Shown in pieces: positions 1 through 8,600 of a DNA stretch of 64,000 bases. A model generated the notes under the pieces. The model was not told the DNA's origin. It did not search any database and saw only the letters and a list, made by a program, of their open reading frames with translations. The DNA is from CAVOGJ01 sp963700865. GTDB lineage: Bacteria; Planctomycetota; Planctomycetia; Pirellulales; Pirellulaceae. A program made the translations under genes and the position numbers. Location: the NCBI GenBank assembly GCA_963700865.1, contig CAVOZC010000018.1, forward strand, positions 620,001-684,000, written 5' to 3'. Within the stretch, counting starts at the first letter, position 1. Each line of letters opens with the position of its first letter.

Positions 1-100
1 TCGTGTTCTCTTTTCCAGCTACGCGGGCACTGAAATCAGCATTGGTGAAATCGAGCTGTTGATCATGTCCGAGGACGATGTGCTGGCTATCGTCGAGTAA
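1..100 (+). CDS. groES: Co-chaperonin GroES, C-terminal end (partial)
   Basis: Reading from base 2, the frame gives 32 residues and a TAA at 98-100. They include SSYAGTEISIGE and LLIMSEDDVLAIVE, the last beta strands of GroES (family pattern: YAGTEI...YLIM.E.DILAVIE). GroES is the 10-kDa heptameric lid of the GroEL folding chamber. The start and mobile loop lie outside the window, and groEL does not follow downstream here. The identification rests on a short but very characteristic tail. Confidence 0.85.
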   Translation, partial: RVLFSSYAGTEISIGEIELLIMSEDDVLAIVE

Positions 101-139
101 CCGTCGACGTTTCTTTCTGCTTGATCGGAGCCATCTCGT

Positions 140-1321
140 ATGCGACGTCTGTCTTGCCTTGCTGTTCGCTGGTGCCGCCTTCCACATCCGTGGGCGCTTT
201 CGCTGTCTGTCATGTGCCTCGCTCCCATCATGGCCCAAACGGGGGCCGTCGATGCCGTCCCAGCCACGGACACGCCTGCCGCCGTAACGCCGCGGGCGGA
301 AGCGGTGGCCGCCTATGAGAAGTCGATCGCAAACGCCATCGCCTTTCTCCGCACACAACAGGCGGCGGACGGTGGTTACGCCACGGCCGCCGATCCCGGA
401 GCCACCGCGCTTATCACGGCGGCTCTGATTCAGCACAACGTGCCGCTGGATGATCCGCTCATCGCCAAGTCACTCGCTCACCTCGAGCAGTTCGTTCAGC
501 CTGATGGGGGCATCTATCGCCCCGATACCTATTACCGAAACTATGAGACGTGTCTGGGGGTGATGTGTTTTACGCAGGCCAACGGGTCGCGCAAGTACTC
601 AAAAATCATCCGCGACGGGCTTGATTTCGTCAAAGGTATCCAATGGGGCACGGGTGATGAAACCGATCCCGGCGATCCGGCTTACGGAGGCGCCGGTTAC
701 GGTAAACATGGTCGACCCGACCTCTCGAATACGCAATTCTTACTCGATGCACTGCATGCGTCCGGCGATGCGGATAACATCGACGCCATCGAACGGGCGC
801 TCGTTTTTGTGTCCCGCTGCCAGAATCTCGAGTCAAAGTACAACGATACCGAGTTCCCGCGACGAAATCCGGATGGAGGTTTTTATTACTCGGCTGCGGC
901 GGGAGGCTCCAGCCAGGCTGGCAATACGGCCAACGGCGGCTTGCGGAGTTATGGGTCGATGTCGTACGCCGGCTTGAAAAGCATGATTTACGCGGGCGTC
1001 AGCCGCGATGATGAGCGCGTGAAGGCCGTCACGGCCTGGATTCGTAAGCACTATACTTTGGACGAAAATCCGGGACTCGGCGCCGCCGGCCTGTACTACT
1101 ACTACCAGACATTCGCCAAGGCGCTCGCTGCGGTCGGCGAACCGATGTTCACCGATGATGCCGGGGTAGCGCACGACTGGCGGGAGGAACTGCGGGCCAA
1201 ACTGTTCGCGCATCAGCGGCCTGATGGTTCCTGGGCCAACGACCAGGATCGGTGGTATGAGGGAGATCCCAAGCTTGTCACCGGTTACGCCTTGCTAACA
1301 CTGCTTTACTGTCGACCCTGA
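140..1321 (+). CDS. Secreted terpene-cyclase/prenyltransferase-like alpha-alpha toroid protein
   Basis: The 393-residue protein has an N-terminal signal-like segment (hydrophobic stretch around residues 14-30) followed by an all-helical domain. Repeated QW-like elements are visible: QQAADGGYA (about 72-80), QPDGGIYRP, NPDGGFYYS and HQRPDGSWAN near the C-terminus. Such repeats are typical of the squalene-cyclase/prenyltransferase toroid fold. No DxDD acid motif of squalene-hopene cyclases is visible, so cyclase activity is not supported. The ATG at 140 has CGGAG about ten bases upstream. The gene follows groES by 39 bases. The toroid assignment is fairly safe; substrate and role are unknown. 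Confidence 0.7.
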   Translation: MRRLSCLAVRWCRLPHPWALSLSVMCLAPIMAQTGAVDAVPATDTPAAVTPRAEAVAAYEKSIANAIAFLRTQQAADGGYATAADPGATALITAALIQHNVPLDDPLIAKSLAHLEQFVQPDGGIYRPDTYYRNYETCLGVMCFTQANGSRKYSKIIRDGLDFVKGIQWGTGDETDPGDPAYGGAGYGKHGRPDLSNTQFLLDALHASGDADNIDAIERALVFVSRCQNLESKYNDTEFPRRNPDGGFYYSAAAGGSSQAGNTANGGLRSYGSMSYAGLKSMIYAGVSRDDERVKAVTAWIRKHYTLDENPGLGAAGLYYYYQTFAKALAAVGEPMFTDDAGVAHDWREELRAKLFAHQRPDGSWANDQDRWYEGDPKLVTGYALLTLLYCRP

Positions 1322-1580
1322 AACGCTGCCACCAGCGGATGATCGGCAGCGATCCGTGTCCCAATCACCACACACCCGCCGGCCTACGGCAACCGCCGGC
1401 GGGGTGACGGCATTGCTCAGCGGCTCGACCCTTTCTCGACGAAACGGCTCATCTGTGCCCGCCAGGTTGCCGATGAGGACGGTGATGGACTTTTCCGATT
1501 GCGCGAAGTTCAGCGCTCCCAGCCAGGCGGCCATGAATCGACCGCCGACGAGAGAAGCCGCCACGCGGGGCCACTACTCC

Positions 1581-2703
1581 ATGACCAGTATGCGCGTCGA
1601 CGGTGCCCACACCTCGAACAATATCCTCGCAACGTCGGCCGCCGCGCCTCCCGCGGAGACGCTGGCGGCCATCGCTGGCCGGTTCGCGGGGGGTGTTCCC
1701 GATCAGGTCGAACGCCAGGCGGCGCAGCTGAGCGAACGCTTGCAGCAGCAGCACCGCGAGATGGACCAACGGGAAGCCGAGTTCCACGCGCGAGCGGCTC
1801 GTTTGGAAAATGAACTGCGCACGGCCCGGCTCATGTACCGCGAGCGGGAGGCGGCCCTCCAGGAAAAGCTTGCCGAATACCAGCTTGGTGTGGAAGAACT
1901 GCGACAGCGCAACGCGGATCTCGGTCTCCGCCCAATCGGCCATGGAGCAGGAGGCCCAACAGCAAGTCACGGTCGAACGATCCGATCGCAGCGAGGTTCG
2001 TCGTTCGATTGAGCTGTGGCAAAAGAAACTACGCGAATTGGAGCGGAACGAGCGGCAGCTGCAGGCAAGACTGGCCGACGCTCACGCACGGCAGAAAGAA
2101 CAGGACGAACAATCGCTGCGGCTGCAAGAGGCGGAGCGTGAGCAGAATGCGCGCTTGGGGTCGGAGCGATCCGCCTATCGCGAGCGGTTTGAATCACAAC
2201 TGGTCAAGCTCGAACAGCGGGGCGAGCAACTCGATCGACGCAGCATTTCTCTCCAGCAACTTCATGGTGACATCGCCAAAATGTACCGCGAGGCTCTGGA
2301 AATGCGAATGGCGACTGAGGATCAGTGGAGCCAACTGTGCGAGAAGCTCTCGCCGGCCGAGGCGACTCGGCGGATGGCCGAGTTTCGCGGCAAATTGGCT
2401 GATCAGTTTGAGCTGGCCAGTACTTCGCTCGCCGAACAACGAAGGGAAATTGCCGAACTGGTCGGCCGTCTGGCCGAACACGAGGCGCGGTTGACAAGCC
2501 AGCGCGAGGAATTGCGTGGGTGGGTCGCCCGTCGCCAGGCGGAGATCGAAGAGCAAGCCGGGCGTCTGCTCGCGCACGAACGGGAGCTGGATTCGCAAGA
2601 CGCGAACCTGCGTCATGCCGAGCGAGCATGGAACAAGCGGCAGGCCGATCTCGAGCAAGAGTTGCGCCGCCTGCGACGCATGGTCTCGCCAGATGCGGCC
2701 TGA
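1581..2703 (+). CDS. Coiled-coil protein, frame broken near 1925
   Basis: Two overlapping reading frames together make one long Gln/Arg/Glu-rich coiled coil. The first runs from ATG 1581 (MTSMRVDGAH...) through heptad-like helices to about 1925 (EELRQRNADLGLR). The second takes over at about 1940 (EQEAQQQVTVERSDRSEVRR) and continues to the stop at 2703. Joining them needs one extra base to be skipped around 1925-1945. No catalytic motif or membrane segment is visible. The open frame extends upstream to 1356, but that part has no coiled-coil character, so 1581 is the preferred start. A structural or scaffolding role is only a guess from composition. Confidence 0.55.
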
Positions 2704-2790
2704 GAGTCGCGTTGCCAGGCAAGCCCGTCGTCAGCCGGGCCTTCATTCCCCTCTCTGCCCTGGCAGGCCGAAACCGCGTAAGCTACGGCC

Positions 2791-3939
2791 ATGAACCATC
2801 CGCGACCTCACTGCGATTCCCGTTGGCGGCAAGCGTTTCGCCGTCGGCTGCGCCGCTGGTACCGCCGAGCGGCCCGCGATCTCCCTTGGAGACGCACACG
2901 TGATCCGTATGCCGTGTGGGTCAGCGAAATCATGCTGCAACAGACACAAGTTGCCACCGTGATTCCCTATTTCGGCCGATTTCTGGACGCCTTTCCCACC
3001 GTGGCCGCACTCGCGGCGGCGGATGAACAACAGGTGCTCCGCCTTTGGGAAGGGCTTGGCTACTACCGTCGCGCACGGCAGATGCACGCGGCCGCCCGCA
3101 AGGTGGTCGACGAACATGATGGCCATTTCCCACAAGACAGTGCCTCGCTCCTCGCCCTGCCAGGTATCGGACGCTATACCGCAGGTGCCATTCTCTCCTT
3201 CGCGCTCGACCGGCAGTTTCCGATCGTCGAGGCCAATACCGTGCGGTTATATAGCCGGCTGCTCGGCATGCGAGACGACCCTGGCAAGTCGTCCGGGCAA
3301 GCCCGCTTGTGGGAGTTCGCGGCCGAGCTGCTCCCGCGGACCGCACCGGGTGATTTCAATCAGGCGCTCATCGATCTGGGTTCCACGGTTTGCACACCAC
3401 GGGAGCCAGATTGCGATGCTTGCCCAGTGGCAACCCTTTGCGCGGCACGACGGGAGAATGCCGTGGATCAGATTCCGGCCGGCGTGAGAAAAGTGGTGTT
3501 CGAGCAAATCGTCGAGGCCGCTGTCGTGATTCGTTCGCCACGGGGACTGTTGATTCGGCAGTGTCAGCCAGATGAACGGTGGTCCGGCCTGTGGGACTTT
3601 CCTCGCGTGCCAGTTCCCGAATTGGAGTATGACACCGACATCATCTGTGAGGCCGTTCAGCGACAAGTTGGTGTATCAGTGGCACTCGGGGCACGCTTCC
3701 ATCAGCTCAAGCATGGAGTGACGCGGTTTCGCATTACGCTCCTCTGTTTCCACGCCTCGCTGAGTCCTCGGCGGCAAGGAGACTTGGCCGCCCCCTCCGT
3801 GCGATGGGTGGACGTTGCGCACTTGTCGCAGTACCCGCTCAGCGTGACAGGACGTAAGATTGCCAATTACCTCTTGCGACACGGGATGGACGCCCCCCCG
3901 CAAGGTGTGCTTTTCGACCGACACGCGCCTTCACATTGA
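2791..3939 (+). CDS. mutY: A/G-specific adenine DNA glycosylase MutY
   Basis: MutY removes adenine mispaired with 8-oxoguanine in base excision repair. The 382 residues show the catalytic-Glu segment SEIMLQQTQV (about 46-55), the helix-hairpin-helix LLALPGIGRYTAGAI (about 121-135), and the iron-sulfur loop C-x6-C-x2-C-x5-C (CTPREPDCDACPVATLC, about 205-221). A C-terminal NUDIX-like 8-oxoG recognition domain follows (RSPRGLLIRQ...). One oddity: the segment that in E. coli MutY reads LDGNV, with the essential Asp138, reads VEANTV here, placing Glu at that position. Length is normal for the family and there is no clear Shine-Dalgarno sequence. Confidence 0.93.
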   Translation: MNHPRPHCDSRWRQAFRRRLRRWYRRAARDLPWRRTRDPYAVWVSEIMLQQTQVATVIPYFGRFLDAFPTVAALAAADEQQVLRLWEGLGYYRRARQMHAAARKVVDEHDGHFPQDSASLLALPGIGRYTAGAILSFALDRQFPIVEANTVRLYSRLLGMRDDPGKSSGQARLWEFAAELLPRTAPGDFNQALIDLGSTVCTPREPDCDACPVATLCAARRENAVDQIPAGVRKVVFEQIVEAAVVIRSPRGLLIRQCQPDERWSGLWDFPRVPVPELEYDTDIICEAVQRQVGVSVALGARFHQLKHGVTRFRITLLCFHASLSPRRQGDLAAPSVRWVDVAHLSQYPLSVTGRKIANYLLRHGMDAPPQGVLFDRHAPSH

Positions 3940-4023
3940 CCGCTCCATTCGTCAATCGCTATCTTGCAGCACGACGTGGGAGGATGATTCACAACACACG
4001 CCTCGCCAGGGAAAGGATGCGAT

Positions 4024-4446
4024 ATGGGATGGATTTCAGAATTCAGAGATTTCGCGATCAAAGGCAACATGGTCGACATGGCCGTGGGTATTGTCATCGG
4101 AGCGGGATTTGGCAAAGTCGTGTCCTCATTCGTGAATGACATCATTTCTCCGTTTGCGGGCCTCTTTACGGGAGGCACGGATTTTTCCGGCTTGTCCCTG
4201 GTGCTGAAGAAGGATGCGGTGACCGACGCGAGCGGCAAAAGCATCGATTTAATGTTGACTTGGGGGAACTTCTTGCAGACCTTGATTGACTTCCTCATCG
4301 TCGCCTTTGCCATCTTCATCGTGGTCAAGGTGATCCATACTGCCAAGGCACGGTTCGAGGCCCAGCAAGAGGCGGCGGCAGACGCCGCAGGACCGTCCGA
4401 GGAAGTCAAACTGCTGACGGAAATTCGCGACGCGATGCAGCGCTAA
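4024..4446 (+). CDS. mscL: Large-conductance mechanosensitive channel MscL
   Basis: This is a pentameric inner-membrane channel that opens under extreme membrane tension to release osmolytes on hypo-osmotic shock. The 140-residue protein begins with the conserved amphipathic N-terminus (FRDFAIKGNMVDMAVGIVIG), which leads into TM1. TM2 is LIDFLIVAFAIFIVVKVI (about 97-114), followed by a charged C-terminal helix ending LLTEIRDAMQR. Length matches the family (130-150). The start has AAAGGA ten bases upstream. It stands alone between mutY and a convergent gene. Confidence 0.95.
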   Translation: MGWISEFRDFAIKGNMVDMAVGIVIGAGFGKVVSSFVNDIISPFAGLFTGGTDFSGLSLVLKKDAVTDASGKSIDLMLTWGNFLQTLIDFLIVAFAIFIVVKVIHTAKARFEAQQEAAADAAGPSEEVKLLTEIRDAMQR

Positions 4447-4534
4447 ACGCTGCCGATCGCCGCAGGCGTTCCAAGCGCAAATTCAGACCGTGAGCAGGAT
4501 CGTCGTTGCCGAGCCCAGGTGCGTTGAGCGGGGA

Positions 4535-5929
4535 TCATTCCGCCGCTGCCGCGGTTGCCGCCGGTGGCGTCTCGGCATTCCCAGCGGCGGGCTCTAGCTT
4601 TGCGATCTGTCGCGTCAAGACAGCCACGTTGTCGGCGAGCGAGCCACCCAACTCACCGACGCCACGTTTATCGGGGTCTTTCGCGGCCGCGATGAGAGCA
4701 TCGATAAGTGGTGAAATCGAGGCCACGGTGTCGGTGGCGCCGGGCAGCGTGCCGGCAATCCCCTTTGACTTGCGCCCGTCGCCGACAAGTCCCATACGGA
4801 TCTGTTCCAGACGCGTGGCCAGTCGGCGGCGAGAGGGGACCGTTTGCGGATCGGCGAAGACAATCTTGTCTTCGTCCTGATTCGGGTCTCCGAATTCACT
4901 CCGCGGACCCATCGCTGGCGAATAGCCACCGCGGCCCCCTTCTCCTCTCGAACCGGACTGGAGCAGCTCTTTCAAAACTTCGAGTTCAGATTTCGTGCAG
5001 TCAATCGCAAGCTGCCCTAACTGGTTGGCAAGTTCCGTGGGATCGAGCTTGGATTGCGAGAGATCAATGTTGCCCAGCGCTTCGGCACAAGCGCAGCGAA
5101 GGCCCAGCGAGGCCTCGGCGTCGAGCAATGTATCGGCGAGCTGCTTGGCGAAGACATCTCCGGGGCCGGCTTGCCCGAGCACCCCAATCAACTCCGCGGC
5201 GCACCGCCGCATCCAGTCCAACCCCGAGGCATCTTCGCCTGCCGGCGGCTGCTTGGTCGCGAGCAATTCCGCGGCCGATTTTGCCACCGCCAGTTTGGCC
5301 CCCTCGGCCAGCGGCTTTGGCGAGTTGGGTAGGGATCGCATCTTGGCATGCCGTAGGACTCCCAACAGCGATCCCAGTCTTACATAAGAGGGACTGTTCG
5401 CGTCACGAAAGCGTTTGTACAGATCGACAAAAATCTTGCCGTACGGCACGGGAGGAACTGCAGTGCCGCCACGGAGTACAGCCTCCGTCTCGTTCAAATC
5501 GCCAAGAATCAACAACGCACTATAGCGAGAAGCCGGATCGTATTTCTTGTCATCCGCAATTTTTGAACATCCACCATACATTGTTCGAATGATGTAGACG
5601 CGGGCATCCTGCGAGCGGGCATTGGCCAGATCTTTTTGCAATTCGATGCGCAAGTCGCCGAAATACCCGCCGTAATTCGCCGGATCGGTGATGGCAGGCA
5701 AGAAATATCGCTTGTAATAGACGTCGAGCACCTTCTTGCCCGCGTCCATATCCAAACTGCCAATCAAGACCTTCGCGACATTCGTATGGTATCGCTTGGC
5801 GGCCTTCGGTTCCTGCAGCCGTTCGTCGACGACCTCAACGGCATACGGCTGGGCCGCCAACGGGATGGGCGACAGGCAAGCCGCTGCCGGCAAACAGGAA
5901 AGCAGGAATGACAGCCAATGCCGAAACAT
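4535..5929 (-). CDS. Secreted helical-repeat protein, function unknown
   Basis: I do not recognise a named family. The 464-residue product begins with a signal peptide (MFRHWLSFLLSCLPAAACLSP...AAQ). The mature part is mostly helical with HEAT-like stretches: repeated A/L-rich helices such as CAAELIGVLGQAGP and CACAEALGNIDLS with a regular spacing. The C-terminus is Gly/Ser-rich, then Ala/Pro-rich. The frame is open upstream to 6109, but ATG 5929 is preferred because it begins the signal peptide and has AGAAGGGCG just upstream. It converges on mscL. The repeats suggest a protein-binding scaffold in the periplasm; this is inference only. Confidence 0.7.
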   Translation of the reverse strand: MFRHWLSFLLSCLPAAACLSPIPLAAQPYAVEVVDERLQEPKAAKRYHTNVAKVLIGSLDMDAGKKVLDVYYKRYFLPAITDPANYGGYFGDLRIELQKDLANARSQDARVYIIRTMYGGCSKIADDKKYDPASRYSALLILGDLNETEAVLRGGTAVPPVPYGKIFVDLYKRFRDANSPSYVRLGSLLGVLRHAKMRSLPNSPKPLAEGAKLAVAKSAAELLATKQPPAGEDASGLDWMRRCAAELIGVLGQAGPGDVFAKQLADTLLDAEASLGLRCACAEALGNIDLSQSKLDPTELANQLGQLAIDCTKSELEVLKELLQSGSRGEGGRGGYSPAMGPRSEFGDPNQDEDKIVFADPQTVPSRRRLATRLEQIRMGLVGDGRKSKGIAGTLPGATDTVASISPLIDALIAAAKDPDKRGVGELGGSLADNVAVLTRQIAKLEPAAGNAETPPAATAAAAE

Positions 5930-6150
5930 GAATCGCCCTTCTGAGTTCAACGAATCGCCGAGCCGACGTCTCATCCGTAGCTGAAGTCGCCAGACATTGG
6001 CGGTGCGGACCGACGTCGTCCCACCCGGGACCGCTTCCGCGGGTGGACGCACGTTCCAAGGTAATGTGGCGGTTGACGGAGTGTCAACAAAAGAGGCCTT
6101 TTGCTGCACAAAAGAAGTGCATTCCCCGGCCCGATCGTATCAGCGACCTC

Positions 6151-6957
6151 TCAAAAGGTCGCTACAACCGGTACGCTCAGCTCTTCCTGGACAGCAATGA
6201 TCGTCTCACGGTCGATGCGTTCCAGCTCGAGCCCCGCGCCGGCGACCAGGGCCAGGTCCGCCAGCTGACAGATCCGCCGCGCGATGCCACCAGACGCCCG
6301 TTGCAGCTCATCGATGGCCTCATGGTCAAACACGGTGCGCTGGCAACCGGCCGCGGCCAATTGACGCCGTACAAACTCCGCCGTGTCCTCGACTTGCCAG
6401 CCGGCCAGGTCCATTCGCAAGTCGGCCCAATCCCTCAGTCGAGCCGGGATGAGTTCTATGCGCTCCGGAAGCGTCGCGCCCACGATGGTCAGGCGCCCGC
6501 TACCGACCGCTGGCCATTGTGCCAACCGCATGACGGCTGTTAATACGTCCGCGTCGGCGTCGTGCAAGTCATCAATGAGGAGCACCGTATTTAACTGCTG
6601 GTACTGATTGGTCAGCAAGCCGTCGTCAATACGGCGCCAGATCGCCGCCAGGCTCGGGTGCCGACCCAGCCGGAAATTGAGTTGCTGGCAGAGGATATCG
6701 AGGAATTCCGCCGCATCCAGGCCGAGCGCGTTCAGGCTGGCGCAGGGCAGCCCGCGGCGCTGGCGGTCGTTGGTCGCGAAGCGCAAAACGGCCGTCTTGC
6801 CAACACCCTCCTCGCCCACGAGCAGTCCTAGACGCCGCTGCTCGTTTGCCAGAAATTGAATGCGCGCGATCGATTCCTGTTGCGCTTCGCTGCAAAAGGT
6901 CGAGATGTGCGCGGATGCGAAGGGTGAACGTTGCAGTCCCCAATGCTCTTTAACCAT
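6151..6957 (-). CDS. ExeA/TniB-like AAA ATPase
   Basis: The 268-residue single-domain ATPase starts MVKEHWGLQRSPFA, the typical opening of ExeA/GspA-type ATPases (F-F-G-L...PF). It carries Walker A GEEGVGKT (about 49-56), Walker B TVLLIDDLHD (about 124-133), and the C-terminal element GGIARRICQLADLAL found in this family. ExeA-type proteins help assemble the type II secretion pore, and close relatives (TniB) act in transposition. No transposase or GspB partner is adjacent, and the peptidoglycan-binding C-terminus of true ExeA is absent, so the role stays open. GCAGGGCAC precedes the ATG. Confidence 0.75.
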   Translation of the reverse strand: MVKEHWGLQRSPFASAHISTFCSEAQQESIARIQFLANEQRRLGLLVGEEGVGKTAVLRFATNDRQRRGLPCASLNALGLDAAEFLDILCQQLNFRLGRHPSLAAIWRRIDDGLLTNQYQQLNTVLLIDDLHDADADVLTAVMRLAQWPAVGSGRLTIVGATLPERIELIPARLRDWADLRMDLAGWQVEDTAEFVRRQLAAAGCQRTVFDHEAIDELQRASGGIARRICQLADLALVAGAGLELERIDRETIIAVQEELSVPVVATF

Positions 6958-7059
6958 GTGCCCTGCCCTGATGGATTGGTTACGCCCGCCTCCAGACGCT
7001 CTCTGCTATATTCGGAGCAAGGTGGAAACCCGCTTGACTGATTTCCCGGTTCGCCCGAC

Positions 7060-7762
7060 ATGAATGCCCGCTTTTACTCCCCGCAACCCATCATCGGGGC
7101 GACGGCACTGCTCAGCGGACGCGGAAGCCCATCATCTGTTGCATGTCCTCCGCGCTCGTGTTGGCGACGAGATCACGTTGTTCGACGGGTCCGGCAGCGA
7201 ATTCTCGGCGAAAATCACGCGACATACTCGGCGTGAAGTGCAGGTGGAGATTCTAAACCGGTACGAGGCGGATCGAGAATCGGCACGTGTGGTCACCCTG
7301 GCCGTGGCCCTTCCCAAGGGTGATCGCCAAAGAGTACTCGTGGAGAAGTGCGTCGAGCTCGGCGTCGCACGGTTGGTCCCACTCGAGACCGACTGGTCCG
7401 TGGCGCGACCAGGTCGCTCGGCCTTGGAGCGACTCCGACGAACGGTCGTTGAGGCGAGCAAGCAATGCGGACGGAATCGCTTGATGGTCATTGACGAGCC
7501 GTACCGGCTGGAGAAGCTGCTGGTCTCGGAAGCCCTGCCGGCTGGCGCGGCATATCTGGCCCATCCCGGCGGCCGGTGCGGCTGGTCGGACTGGTCCGCC
7601 CAGCGTCCATCGCCAGCCTGCGTGGCGATCGGGCCCGAGGGTGGCTTCTCGCCGGACGAGGTGCGCCTGGCCATCGAGGAAGGCTGGCAAACCCTGGACC
7701 TGGGCCCCCGCATCCTGCGGATCGAAACCGCAGCGCTGGCGGTTGCTGCCCATTGCCTATAG
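7060..7762 (+). CDS. rsmE: 16S rRNA m3U1498 methyltransferase RsmE, frame broken near 7120
   Basis: RsmE methylates N3 of U1498 in 16S rRNA using SAM through a SPOUT trefoil knot. The main frame shows AEAHHLLHVLRARVGD (PUA-like N-domain), ALPKGDRQRVLVEKCVELGV, and the knot motifs IGPEGGFSPDEV and LGPRILRIETAALA. The normal N-terminus is found in the neighbouring frame: ATG 7060 gives MNARFYSPQPIIGATALLS, matching the family's (A)RFY.P opening. One extra base in the GG at about 7118-7121 separates the two. ATG 7064 in the main frame gives no family-like start. I treat this as one gene with a single-base insertion. Confidence 0.85.
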
Positions 7763-8040
7763 CCGACGCCGCCCGACTTTCGGTGCGTTTGGGAATGGGT
7801 GCGCAAGGGGGGCCAAATTCTTGCGAATTCGGCAACGCAATCGGCCCATTCGGCCGGGCAGTTGGCGAATTCGGTGGCCCGACCTGCAGCCCCCTCCTCG
7901 GGCCCCGTTCGCCGCCCCAATTTTTTTTTGCTTCCGTGAGGGGAGACGTCGTCCATCTGCGAGTTAAGGGTGTCGTGATCAAAAACGGCCTCACGACACC
8001 GGCCATTTGCCAGAGGACAACCAACATTAGGAGATCAGTC
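7763..8040 (+). other. Intergenic region with T9 tract and inverted repeat
   Basis: This 278-base gap lies between rsmE and the LEPR-type gene. It contains nine consecutive T at 7921-7929, which could end rsmE transcription, although I cannot place a convincing stem directly before it. A perfect 9-bp inverted repeat at 7970-7999 is listed separately. No coding sequence is evident. Confidence 0.5.
7970..7999 (+). promoter_or_regulatory. Perfect 9-bp inverted repeat upstream of the LEPR-type gene
   Basis: GTGTCGTGA (7970-7978) and TCACGACAC (7991-7999) are exact reverse complements around a 12-base loop. The element ends 41 bases before ATG 8041. It could be an operator or an mRNA hairpin; the sequence alone does not decide. 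Confidence 0.45.
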
Positions 8041-8592
8041 ATGGATCGCAAGCAGAATCGCAACCGCAAACACGTTTCCACTCGCTTCAGCCTGGAAAAC
8101 CTGGAATCTCGCCAGATGCTGGCCGCCGACATGGCGACGCTGAGCGTCCATCTGCCAGGCGCGATCGATGCCGACCTCCAGCCGGCTCCGGTGCAAGTCG
8201 TGGCCCAGGCGACCGCGACCATCAACCATGGACCGTGGGCCCCCCACACGTTCGATCTCCAGGACCGTCCCGGATTGATCGGACAGCAGAACTCGTTTCC
8301 CGGCGACGTCGAGCCGCTTCCCTGCGGCGTGACGGAGGACGGGCCGCGGGGAGAGGTCGAATTCACCGTCGGGCCGCGGACGTCCGATTTCCAACCCCAA
8401 CCTGCGTTACGGCCCTATCGACAGGATGCGGATGTGACGATCGGCACGCACACGTTCGACGGCACGTTCGCCGACCAGGGAGATGCGACGCGGCCAGGCA
8501 CCACCAGCGGCGCGAACCCCAGTTCCGCTGAGGTCACCGGCCGCGCCGTGGCCGTCGAGCTCTACTTCGCCGCTTACGGAAACCTCCGCTAA
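8041..8592 (+). CDS. Short secreted protein with planctomycete LEPR-type N-terminus
   Basis: The 183-residue protein has a basic N-terminus (MDRKQNRNRKHVSTR) and then FSLENLESRQMLAAD, the signature found at the start of many large secreted planctomycete proteins. The signature is thought to act as an export or sorting signal. The rest is Pro/Thr/Gly/Asp-rich without known domains; GTHTFDGTFADQGD and VEFTVGPRTSD suggest beta structure. It is short compared with usual bearers of this signal. A strong AGGAG lies seven bases before the ATG, which sets the start despite an open frame upstream. It converges on the TolC-like gene with an 8-base gap. Confidence 0.75.
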   Translation: MDRKQNRNRKHVSTRFSLENLESRQMLAADMATLSVHLPGAIDADLQPAPVQVVAQATATINHGPWAPHTFDLQDRPGLIGQQNSFPGDVEPLPCGVTEDGPRGEVEFTVGPRTSDFQPQPALRPYRQDADVTIGTHTFDGTFADQGDATRPGTTSGANPSSAEVTGRAVAVELYFAAYGNLR

Positions 8593-8600
8593 CGGATCGA

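Noticed and set aside
6151..6957. ExeA-like ATPase as part of a Tn7/Tn552-type transposon
   Set aside because: No transposase, terminal repeats or target-site module nearby.
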